Part shown: piece after piece, positions 33,814-44,650 of the stretch
Numbering within the stretch: position 1 is the first letter of the stretch
Layout: each line of letters begins with the position of its first letter
Source of the DNA: Neodontobutis hainanensis
Lineage: Eukaryota > Chordata > Actinopteri > Gobiiformes > Odontobutidae
Direction of reading: 5' to 3'
NCBI GenBank assembly: GCA_024349245.1
Contig: JALDNG010000008.1
Coordinates: 812,001 to 876,000 of the forward strand
Length of the DNA stretch: 64,000 nucleotides
Notes under the pieces: model-generated
What the model was told of the DNA's origin: nothing
The model's input: only the letters and a program-made list of their open reading frames with translations
Database searches by the model: none
Made by a program: the position numbers and the translations under genes

Positions 33814-36800
33814 ATGGACAAGAAATCATTTGACATTGTCTTGGATGAGATCAAAAAGGTAAAGGATGTTTTATATCTGAGCTGATATTCTTCACAATTT
33901 TTAATTTGTTTAACAATTAGGTTAAGTGTTGCTATTCTTTTCCCCTGTTTCAGTGTGTCCTTACCGACCAACGCTTCAAAGCCATAGAGCAGGTGCATGG
34001 TTATTTCTCCAGTGAACAGGTAGGCTACTCATAAGAAAACAAAATCAGTTTTGTGTAGAGTATTTATTTTATTTTTGTCTCCTTTTGGACATATTTTGAT
34101 TGTTATTTAATTTGTAGGTGATGGAGATTCTCAAGTATTTCTCATGGGCAGAGCCTCAAATTAAAGCAGTTAAAGCCCTGCAGCATGTGAGTATATTAAT
34201 ACTTGAATCTTTGTAACATTTTAGTTAAATGTACAAATGATAAATATTTGTACCTAAATATACCTTCATTTAGTGATTGTCACATCTTTAAGTTAAGTGT
34301 AAGTTTAATTTCTGTTTTATTCTTTTGCCTTAGAAAATGGTGGCAATCTCTACAACCAAAGTTGCAAATATTCTGAACTGCTTCACCTTTACAAAGGATA
34401 GACTGATTGTTTTGGAACTCATTGCTCTGTGAGTATTTTAATTGTAAATAGCACTTGGGTTTATTAAGTTGTGACATTTCATTTTCTTATGCATTCGGTC
34501 TACACACAGAAACATTTCAGATGCTCAGAATTATAGACCTGTGGAAGATCTGTTTCGCACACACCTGTCTGAGAAGAAGCGAGCCCGCAGGATACTAGAA
34601 CAGGTATTTTTGCATCAGATTAAAGAAGCACTATTGTTAATCTTGGGAAAAGTCCATATTAATTTATCATTCATCATAAAGTAGACTTTCTGAATTGTTA
34701 GCAGTGTTTGTTGACTCATCTCTCTTTGTTGACTAAGGTGTGCAAGGTCGGCTGCAAAGCTCCTGTAGCCATGATCTCCTCCTGCGGCATGATACCAGGA
34801 AATCCCTATCCTAAAGGCAGACCCAGTCTTGTCTCTGGCACATTCCCTGTAAGTACAGTTAATGTGGCAGATCTCTGGAGTTCGTTTAAAGCAATACTAT
34901 GCAACTTTTTATGATTTGATTTGTACACACTAAAGGACCCTTGCTGTTGTGTTTTAATATGTATCTTGATGAAAGGATGTGTGGAAGTTAAGTTGATTTG
35001 GTGAGATATGTGTTCTCTGTAGATGGTAATGATGGTCTTCTTTTTTCATGTAAGAGAACAATAAAAAAAACGTATGCTTTTTATTTGGAAGATTTACAGA
35101 AGTATTTTCTGGTAAAAACGTATGTAGTCACTTCAATTTCAGATGTTATATTATATGTGCTCTTTCAAATTTACTTTACTTACCATAGTAATATTAAGGG
35201 TTTGGGTTTCAAATTTTCTTTACTTACCATAGTAATATTAAGGGTTTGGTATCCTTTCAAACAAGTTAATTTGAGAGTTTTCTGTAAATTAATATCATGT
35301 TACAGGGCATACCTCCATTAAAGAAAGAAGGTGAGAAGAAAGATGACCATTCTAACAGTATAGAGGGAAAAGGGATTGCTGCGCGGATTCTTGGACCATT
35401 CAAGCCGGCAAGTATTAGAGCAGGACTAACAATGCATTATTGAGCTTTCAAAACCCTACATAACAAGGCCTCACATGGCATATACATTTTTCCCAATGAC
35501 AAACCTTTAAAAATATACAATATACACCAACAAAAGTGTTACATGTAGTGATGTAATGGCTGTAGAAGAAGAGATAGGAGAGCAACATGAAAATAGCAGA
35601 TTGAGCAGCTGTGTTTCATTTTATAATTTCCCTGCATGCAAAAGTTAAAGATGACTTACAATAATTTTAGAAATTTAATAAATAATAATGGCTGACTTTT
35701 TGAGAGAATTGTACTTATGTTGAAAACTTGTTTTTTTTTTTAATTGTACTTTTTTTTTAGTTTCCTTCAACCTACAACCCTCACCGGCCTGTGCCGTATC
35801 CCATACCACCATGCCGCCCTCATGCTACTATTGCACCAAGTAAGAGACAACACTAAAAGGCTTTGTGCTACATTGTACAAGATTAAAACACTGTAAAAAC
35901 TGGACTGGAATAAATTTCCACAAAAAAATCCTCATGGGAATCTGAGAATTTGATTTAATTAACTTTTTTGGACTTATTTTGGAAAGACACAGTTAGATGA
36001 GTATATTATGCTGTAACCTCTGGGGTTGGTTGAGGTATACATTTGAGGTGCCTAAATGAATGTCCATTGGAAACTTTTAATATTTGCAACTGCTACTCAG
36101 GTGCATACAACAACGCAGGCCTTGTTTCTATGGGAGGGGTTATAACAGCCAACGTACTCCCTCCCCCCTACAACAGCTCCCACAAAGTGGCAGGTATGAT
36201 TTATAGGAAGCGAGTGTGCGTGTGTCTGTATGTGTGACAGCAAAAAAAAAAAAAACACCTTGTAACTTTGCTGCCTAACTACCTGGCATGCTGCTTTTCT
36301 TTGTTTCTGCAGTTTGTTGCCTTTTATCAGGTTAGGAATGTGCTTCTTAACTCTGCTGAAGTACACTGAGTGACCTGAAAAATAAAGTGCTAATGCAGGC
36401 CAATACTTATATTGTAGTATACTATTCATAAATTAATTGATTTTTCTAAAACTATAGAAAATGTGTTAAAGGGGCTAAATGTGAAATTGACAGTCAACAG
36501 AAAGTACACCAAAAAAAATAATCCGTTTGTGCCCCCTTGCTGTGAGCATCTGCAGAATTGTACCTTCAAAAATGTGTATTCCAATTTTTTTATTGCAAAC
36601 ATTTTGGTCAGTCAGTGTTGGAAGTGTATGATGGCAAAATTATAATGGTTTGCTTTGGCTATTTGAATTGGGAGCTGCACATGTCTAAATGTTTTCACAT
36701 GCTTATGCAAACATGGAATACGCAATGGATTAAAATGTCATGTTTTATTGCAGTTTTCACAATTGAAATGTAGTCATTATAAAATCTAAAGCCTTTTGAC

Positions 36801-39800
36801 AGTACTATAATGATTTCAGTAGTCATATAAAAACATCATGCATTTAGTTGTATTTCAGTCTTGAAAACTGTTTGACTTCTGTGTACTTTGCTGCACGGCC
36901 TGACTTTGTTTCTCTTTATACAGTACATATGAGTGGTGCTTTTAGTTGTTTGGAGATTAACCTATTCTGCCTGGTCCTTTTCTTAAAAAAATTATTTAAC
37001 ATTTTTTTATTTTGTTGCACAATCTAAAATTTCTTCAGGTCTGTTTTTATGCTATTTTATCACAAAGATAAATTTCAGTTCTAGATAATTGTATTGCATC
37101 CAACAGGTTACACCAAATCGGGGAATCCACAAAACGCAACACCAGGAGTGAACAGCGGCCCCCTCCTCATCCCTCACGGCTCCACGCCCTCTACTCCTGC
37201 CCCTCACCAGGCTTCTTCGGCTCAGCAGCCTCCTACAACCCCCATCACCCCCGTCTTCCCTGGCATGGTGCCCTCTCACAACCCTAACGCTTCCTCTCCC
37301 GCCCCTGCACCTTCCCCATCTGTCATCAAAGCTGGTCCGCAGACCCCAAGTGGCCACGCTACACCCTCAGCCTCATCTGTCATCAAAACTCACACTCCAT
37401 CAGGCACCCCATGTGGAACTCCGGTGCATTTCCCTGTAGGCTCACGACCAGGCACCCCTGGTAACTCCCGCACTGACCACCACCAGACAAACTCCACACA
37501 GCCGAAGGGTTTCCACCCGTCCATGGAGCACCAGTCGGGACCCAACTTCCACAGCGTGTTCTCACAACAAGGTAACCCCTCTGGGTCAGTGATTCGGAGT
37601 TACACCCCCTCTGGACCTGGATCTTCCACTCCTGTAAACCCAAATTGTTCCACCCCAGGCCCAAGTCACAAACCTACCCCAGCGCAGACTGCCACTGGTG
37701 CCCTCCTGACAGACCAGCAGCGTGCAGCTTTGAGCAGACACACAGGGGGCAGCAGTGGCAGTAACAGCCCTGTTCCTTCTGCTTTCAAAGGTGCGTCTCG
37801 CTCCGGGACGCCTTCTGTCAGCTCACTTGTGGTGGGTTCTGCTCAGGCGGCTCTGGCTCGTTCCTTGGGTCTACCCCAGCCTTCTGGTTCACCTCAAGTC
37901 TCTCTCCCAAGTCCCGTAGCCATCTCTGGACTCCAAGGTCTGTCTTCTAGCCCTGTGCCGTCTCATTACCCTGGCCTGCCCCCGTTTCCTTCTCTTAGTT
38001 CTTCCCTCCCTACTTCGACCAATCCATCATCTGTGTCGGGAATACCTCCCTCTACAAACATTTCTACCCATTCTCCAAATACCATCTACCCCGGCCTTGC
38101 CCCGAGTGCTGCGCCCCCTGCTGCCTCGGCTTTTGGCTTGGGCCTCACCTCTGCTCCCTCTATATTCTCAGGCCTTCCTCCTGGCACTAGCCCCGCTGGC
38201 TTCCCGGGGCTAGGGGTCTCAGGAGGGCCCAGCGCAGGAAGCCCAGTGCTTTCTTCCTTCATGGGACTGACTGCTCCAACAGTGGCATCTTCGGTGGCAT
38301 CTGTGGCACCTCTGCAGGCGGCCGCAGCAGCAGCTGGGGTCCCGTCATCATCACCAGTTCTACCTGGCTTTGCTTCTGCATTCAGCTCTAACTTCCAGCC
38401 AGGGTGAGTTTCATTTAAATTTCTAAATATATTTGTTCACGTTTATGTATTTACTAAATGCAGAATAAGCAACATCAAGCATCCAATGTTACCTGTTGAT
38501 AAAACACAGGGAGTCCTCGGAGATGGTTTGTCCTAAGGCTGGACGATATGGACTAAAAATTATATCTTTCTTGTAAATAATATATATTCAATCAAGTCAA
38601 TATTTGATGGGGCAGATAAATTAGCGCAGCTTCTATATTAACAACATATTAAGATCAATATAACAAGATAGACTTCAATATCTCGAAGAAAAATATATCA
38701 ATATATTTTAAATCCTGAGCTCTTTAAATACATTTTATTCTTCTTCTTGTATGTCTGGTTGTCCAAATAGTTTTCCGAAACCATGGAAGTGTACCTGAAA
38801 TTCTGATTCTGTTTTGAAGGGAAAGGCTGGTCACACTACTTAAATTAGATTTTCGCTCACTTTGAATTTTGTAATTGTTATAAATGAACCAACATTTGCA
38901 CAGTAACTGTATATGCTATAGTACACCTTCCTTCTGATTAACACTGACTTTGTTGCCCCTCTCAGAGTGCGTTAAGGAAAAGCAGCGACAGATTATCTGT
39001 GTGCTTTGACATATAAGAAAGAAGTAGTGAGTTGTTTCTGACATTTTTATTTTGCCATATTCACATGGTTAAGGAAAAGCTGATATATTTTATTTGAGAT
39101 GATTTGTGTCTTGATCTTAAAAGGCCTTAATGCTGTCATTGTGATGTTTGGGTGTGTGACATGTGATTGACTACGTGTTTGTGAAATAATATTGTGGAAA
39201 AGTAGCATCATAAATCACATCTATAGCTTTTCCACTTCGGGTCTTATGTGATAAGTGGAGTCCTTAATCACATGAGTGTTTTACATGGACTTTGCTTTGT
39301 GTTATGAGTAATTTATAGAAACACTTTTCATGATAATAACATGCAGGTCGGCCTGTGTAATTCAGTGTTTGGTGGTGGAATCAGTAATTGAGGTAGTAAT
39401 ATATACTGTATATATTTATGATGAATAAGTAGCCAACAATCTGTCGACAGTTAAGTACATGGATAGTAGCATTTTCCTGGTTGAAACATCTAATGCTGTG
39501 TCTGTGTGTGTATTCCTGTTTGTGGCTCAGATTAAGCAGTGGGCTCCAGCCTCCAGGGAGCAGTGGGTTCCCAGGTTTGCTGTCCTTTCCTGGAGTACCA
39601 GGCTTTTCTCCCTCTGCTTCCCCAGCAAGCCTCAGTGGCCTTCACAATCCCAGCATGCAGTCTGCTCTCCTGCAGGTACACCTTCTCTGTAGCCGTGCAA
39701 AGTCAAATCATCTCTAGGAATTTCACGAGATAGATTTATATATATATATATATATATTTTTTTTTCTTTTAGGTTCACCCCACACCTGCTTTGGACAACT

Positions 39801-39898
39801 TTCCACCTCAGCCAAACAGTTTTACAAACTACCCTCCTGGCCCAGGAACTCCCTTCCCCCTACAGCCAGGACTGCACCCCCAGCTGGGCTGGCAATAA
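33814..39898 (+). CDS. proser1: Proline and serine-rich protein 1
   Basis: Nuclear protein (human C13orf23) linked to MLL3/4-UTX chromatin complexes and TET2 O-GlcNAcylation. Exons: 33814-33858, 33954-34019, 34118-34186, 34334-34428, 34510-34603, 34738-34848, 35306-35407, 35761-35839, 36101-36193, 37107-38403, 39531-39675, 39773-39898; phases agree and give 773 aa (human about 944). The N-terminal 160 residues are a folded, conserved region (MDKKSFDIVLDEIKKCVLTD, YFSWAEPQIKAVKAL, FTFTKDRLIVLELIAL, LSEKKRARRILEQV) of the DUF4476 type. The rest is Pro/Ser/Thr/Gly-rich low complexity, mostly in the single 1297-base exon, which has higher GC than its surroundings. The protein ends PGLHPQLGWQ. The donor at 35408 is GC, not GT. 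The following gene is stoml3, as in human 13q13. Confidence 0.94.
35163..35250. repeat. 44-base tandem duplication in proser1 intron
   Basis: Copies at 35163-35206 and 35207-35250 share ctttacttaccatagtaata and the following ttaagggtttgg, with only a few differences near the start. The near-identity suggests a recent duplication. Confidence 0.9.
38535..38715. mobile_element. Decayed dispersed repeat (ggctggacgatatgg type) in proser1 intron
   Basis: The start aaggctggacgatatggact followed by aaaaattatatct and repeated atatcaatat-type runs resembles a widespread fish repeat whose copies begin ggctgggcgatatgg. This copy is diverged and its limits are approximate. Confidence 0.4.
39736..39757. 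repeat. Short (TA)n run just upstream of the last proser1 exon
   Basis: About 22 bases of TA followed by a T-run that serves as the polypyrimidine tract of the acceptor at 39772. Confidence 0.8.
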
Positions 39899-41359
39899 AA
39901 TATTTTATATGTTTAAAAAGTACACTTGAATGGTTATCCAGGCAAACAACAGACTTTCATTGCAATGCCCTTACAGTGATAATGCTTATGAAGAACACTA
40001 CAATACAATGTTACATGTAGATGAATATAAGAAGCTGTTTATGGATATCACAAACAATATCAGACCCTAGAGTATTTGCCTAAAACATCCTCGTAGACTG
40101 TAATGAAATGTTAGTCAGCTGTTTGTATTAATATAGTTGTATTATTATTAATGTCAAGAATAAGTTACATAGTTTTTTTACACCTTTACATGGCATCATG
40201 TATTGAATTGACTGTCCACTTGTAGTATTTCATGGCTCAGATGAATTGACCTTTATAGGGTATTGATTAGTGTTAATGCTTTCATTGTTTTATGACAAAC
40301 TAATGATCTGCCATGTGGCATATTAAATGATACCGAGAAACAACTGTGCCTATACATTATTTTAATATTTGTGCTGTGTGTCAGGGTGTTGGGCATGATA
40401 CTGTAGATTTGGGCCTTACTCTTAACATGGATAAACATTAGAGGCTATGAATAGTTTACCAAAACAGTTATTTGTATGTTTACAAAGTTTTTTTTAAAAC
40501 ATGTGAACCATTTTTTTAAATCATGATAATGTGCAAATGATTAATTGTTTTTTAACTGATTTGGAAAAACTTTGTCTCTATTTTGCAAAATATTGCATAT
40601 ACCAGAAGAGTTACTGAGATGTATGTTACACCACTCTAAGCAAGTGTCCCAAGTGTTGCATATATTATATTATTATTTATATATTATATATTGTAGAACT
40701 TCCCATTTTGAATCACTGTCTTATAAGTAAACTGCCTTCATTTATAGCTCCAAGTAACTAGCATTTTTGTATCTACAAGAACTACACTTGAATAATTATA
40801 CAGCCCTAGATTTCCATCTGTAATATTGCACTTTAGGAGGTTAACAGTCATGTGATGATGACACACTAGACTTTTTCCATGAACTAATTAGGATCATTAT
40901 CTTGTTTTATTATCTTGTAGTTAATCTAAGGTAAGGCATATGTTTACTTGTGGTGCACAGTATTTTGAAATATCTAGAACACTTCCTTAATGTACTTGTG
41001 CAAGAAAAATACAGCTTTAGATTTCCCAGTTTTACAACATGTTCCAAAGATAGACACTCTTTTTTTTACAGAAATTATTACAACCAAACCTGGGAAAAGT
41101 GTATTATCCACTGATCATATTTCAAAAAATCTTAGCTAATTTGAATTTCCCTCTTACATAGTTTAATATTAGTATAGTAAATAGTAGTTTTGCTGTTTTA
41201 TAAAGCAAACACCTGTCTCCCTTTGTAGATAACTCGGAGCCACACCTACTACGTAACATTATATTGAGGCTATTCTTCTTTAAAAGGCTGGCTGGCTGGC
41301 TCCTCCTGGTTAAGTACACTTTAACTCTCTGCGCACTTCTCTTTAGCTGTGACAATTTA
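39899..41359. other. proser1 3' UTR and proser1-stoml3 intergenic DNA
   Basis: AT-rich, no other gene seen. An AATAAA overlaps the proser1 stop codon (39894-39899) but is probably too early to be the main signal. The stoml3 promoter should lie near 41,200-41,350 but shows no clear core element. Confidence 0.4.
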
Positions 41360-43446
41360 ATGGAAATGGAGGACCGCATGGAGAGTCAACAGAGAAGAGG
41401 AATGAGCAAGGAAGACCTTATATGTAAGATATTACAGATTAACTGACCTTTGAACCATGCTTCTGTTGGATTGTTTTCTTGGTTGTAGTGAAGATCTGAA
41501 ATATCACTAAAATAGGGATAATTTATTTATTTAAATAAACAAAGCAGGTGTTTGTTTTACATCCAGAATTTCTTGTTTTTTTTTATCTTGTGTACATTGT
41601 CACCATGTTTTCCAGTTTTAAATTTACATAGGAGCTTATGTGTGCTGGTGGAGAACCGCCACACAGGTCAGGGCATAGTATAACTTCCTCGTCATAGTAA
41701 CACAATTCACAAGTCATGGCAATAAAAGGTCCCTGAAGCATGTGACGGTTTCTGTTTGTGTGTCTCCCTTCACCTGCTGGACCCATTTGGCTATCAATAA
41801 TAAGTATTTTTATTCAGTGTTATTTGGCTATCAGTAATGAGTATTTTCGTATCAGTGTTTAATGAATTGTTCATACACTTGTTGGAAGTTGGACAAGTCT
41901 TCTCTGGCTGGCTTTTGTCAGCGATAAAGGAAAAATCAATAGCTCATCCATCAGTGTAAACATGCCAACTGGAAAATTGTGTGAGGGTTGTTTGCTTACT
42001 TTTGTTATTAGAAACTTAAAACTTGAAAAATACATTTTAGGAAATATGACTTCTAGTGATTTAGGCCTCTACTCTTATGGGATAATGAATCTTGTGAACT
42101 AGTGGAAGTGAATTTCCCTTAAATTTGAAAAAAAGAGAAGTACATTTTCTGTGGTTTGATGTTCTGGACAGTGCTCTTTGCAACATGTGATTTAATAATT
42201 ACTGTGAACACAGTAAAAGCACAAGACTCCAAAAGGGAACTGTCAGGGCTCTGTTTTGAAACATGCAGAGAAAACATCCAAGTAATGTGAGCCCAGTGTG
42301 ACACCCAGACCCTTTCTCTGCACTAATGCATTTATTCAATTGAAGTAGCTTGAGTTTTACCATCTGATTGTTCTGGTAAATTGTTTCTATTGTTTAAAGT
42401 TTCTTATTTCCTTTTTGCATTTCCAGCTGAACGAACAGGCTCCTTGGGTGTCTGCGGCTGGATCATAGTTATCCTCTCTGGCCTCTTCACCTTTTTACTC
42501 TTCCCCTTTACCATTTGGTTTTGTATAAAGGTACATTAGCACATGTACAGTGGTTTTACGAGCATACATCTCTCTCTTAATACCTTCCTCAATCTTCTTG
42601 GCTGTTTTGCAGATTGTTCAGGAGTATGAGCGTGCTGTCATCTTCAGGTTGGGCCGCATTACTGACAGGAGGGCCAAAGGACCAGGTGGGACTATTGAAG
42701 ACTTGTTAAGGTGTATCTTTGCTCTTCTTGTCCACCATCATTTAATAATCACCATATTTTTAAACAGGAATCTTTGGCATTTTGCCCTGTACTGATAGTT
42801 TGGTGAAAGTTGACTTAAGAACTGTTTCGTTTGACATCCCACCACAGGAGGTATGAAAAACAGTCTTTTAGGAACATAGTTGTGTAACATCATGTGTAGA
42901 TTGAACATTTTCTACCATTTCCCACATAGATCCTGACCAAAGACTCCGTCACTGTTAGTGTGGACGGAGTGGTGTACTTCCGCGTAAGTGACCCCATCGC
43001 TTCTGTGGTCAACGTGTCCAACGCTGACTTTTCCACTCGTCTCCTGGCTCAGACCACCCTCAGAAATGTACTGGGCACAAAGAACCTGGCCGAGCTCTTG
43101 AGTGATCGTGAGGGGATTGCACACAGCATGCAGGTAAAGAATCTCATGGCCATGAAATAATTTTCATATGAACAACAGCATTTCCTGAATGAGAGGGCAC
43201 TTTAGGTTGCCTTGCAATGAAAGCCTTTTCCTTTTATGAAAAAAGAAGTGAATGTGGCTTAGATACATTACATAACAAGCACAGACTACACACTCAAAAA
43301 TGAGCCGACAATGTCTTTTGCCAAAATGTGAGATGGCAAGGATGGGTTTATTGAAGACTTTCCAGATGAACAGTTTAAAAGAGCCAGTAATGTAGCAATT
43401 ACAATTACAAAAAAAAACACATGCTGAGTATGTGACAGATTAATGT

Positions 43447-43485
<39 letters not shown>

Positions 43486-44075
43486 TTTGTCCTTCACCCT
43501 CCGCGGGTGGTCTCACCCCTCGAGCTCGGGTCCTCTACCAGAGGCCTGGGAGCTTGAGGGTTCTGAGCAGTATCTTTGCTGTTCCTAGTACTGCACTTTT
43601 CTGGTTTGAGATGTCTGGAGTTCTTCCAGGGATCTGCTGTAGCCACTCTTCCAGTTTGGGGGTCACTGCCCCGAGTGCTCCGATGACCACGGGCACAACT
43701 GTCGCCTTCACCTTCCAAGTCTTTTCTAGCTCTTCTCTGAGCCCTTGGTATTTCTCTAGTTTCTCATGTTCCTTCCTCCTGATGTTGCAATCACTTGGTA
43801 TTGCCACATCAACCACAACGGCTTTCCTCTGCTGTTTGTCCACCACAACGATGTCTGGTTGGTTCGCCATTACCATTCTGTCAGTCTGAATCTGGAAGTC
43901 CCACAGGATCTTGGCTTGGTCATTCTCTACCACCTTTGGAGGTGTTTCCCACTTTGACCTCGGGGTTTCCAGTCCGTACTCCGTGCAGAAGGGGCCTGTT
44001 TGCACAGCCTACACCTTGGGTCTTGTCTGGTGTGGTAGATCTGGGCCTCTATTGCTCTGGTGCTCAGGGCTTGTT

Positions 44076-44123
<48 letters not shown>

Positions 44124-44650
44124 ATGTAACATACATACTTAAGTGAAAAGAAAAACTTTGATAGTGTTCCACAGTGTAATCAAAGACGCATTATGTATGG
44201 GGCAATTTTAATTGAAGCTCACTTTTGTTCTTCATTTGTGTAATTTGCAGTCGAGCTTGGATGAAGCCACAGACAACTGGGGCATCAAGGTAGAGCGTGT
44301 GGAGATAAAAGACGTGAAGCTGCCCCAACAGCTGCAAAGAGCCATGGCTGCTGAGGCTGAGGCTACTCGAGAGGCCAGAGCCAAGGTCAAGACACTACAC
44401 AACAGACCATAAACAACTCAGCAACAGCGTCTTAAACTCATTCCTGTCTGTCCATTTTCAGGTGATTGCAGCTGAAGGTGAGATGAATGCATCTCGAGCT
44501 CTGAAAGAAGCTTCCCTGGTCATCTCTGAGTCGCCATCGGCACTGCAGCTGCGTTACCTGCAGACGCTCAGCACAATCGCCACAGAGAAGAACTCCACCA
44601 TCATATTTCCTCTGCCCATTGACGTCATGTCTCACTTTTTGAGAAAGTGA
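41360..44650 (+). CDS. stoml3: Stomatin-like protein 3 (SPFH/prohibitin-domain membrane protein)
   Basis: Hairpin membrane protein of the stomatin family; mammalian STOML3 tunes mechanosensitive Piezo and ASIC channels in sensory neurons. Exons: 41360-41423, 42427-42530, 42613-42685, 42768-42850, 42930-43133, 44251-44385, 44462-44650; phases agree, 283 aa (human 291). Starts MEMEDRMESQQRRGMSKEDL; the frame stays open upstream to 41264, so an earlier ATG is possible. The hydrophobic hairpin is GVCGWIIVILSGLFTFLLFP with the conserved hinge Pro. The SPFH domain follows: VQEYERAVIFRLGRI, VDLRTVSFDIPPQEILTKDS, LAQTTLRNVLGTKNLAELLS, VERVEIKDVKLPQQLQRAMA, EAEATREARAKVIAAEGEMN. The oligomerisation tail reads LRYLQTLSTIATEKNSTIIF. 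A stomatin paralogue is possible, but position beside proser1 favours stoml3. AATAAA at 44678. Confidence 0.9.
43450..43482. repeat. (TA)n microsatellite, left flank of retrotransposon
   Basis: About 32 bases of TA in stoml3 intron 5, directly abutting the 3' end of the retroelement copy. Confidence 0.95.
43483..44077 (-). mobile_element. 5'-truncated R4/Dong/Rex6-type LINE with restriction-like endonuclease domain
   Basis: Minus-strand frame 44005-43535 carries the C-terminal part of a non-LTR retrotransposon ORF: KWETPPKVVENDQAKILWDF, then PDIVVVDKQQRKAVVVDVA (P-D...D...K of the restriction-like endonuclease fold), HEKLEKYQGLREELEKTW and VVPVVIGALGAVTPKLEEWL, ending KLPGLW. Only the last 156 codons are open. 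A zinc-knuckle remnant (RCRLC) survives just upstream in another frame, implying an internal deletion and frameshift. The copy is inactive and antisense to stoml3, in intron 5. Both edges meet (TA)n runs, consistent with insertion into a TA microsatellite, a known habit of related elements. Confidence 0.8.
44078..44121. repeat. (TA)n microsatellite, right flank of retrotransposon
   Basis: About 43 bases of TA in stoml3 intron 5, directly abutting the truncated 5' end of the retroelement. Confidence 0.95.

Noticed and set aside
37052..37664. Minus-strand Arg/Gly-rich open frames
   Set aside because: They are shadows of the GC-rich Pro/Ser coding exon of proser1.
43443..43889. Plus-strand 148-codon open frame in stoml3 intron
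   Set aside because: It is the antisense shadow of the truncated retrotransposon ORF.
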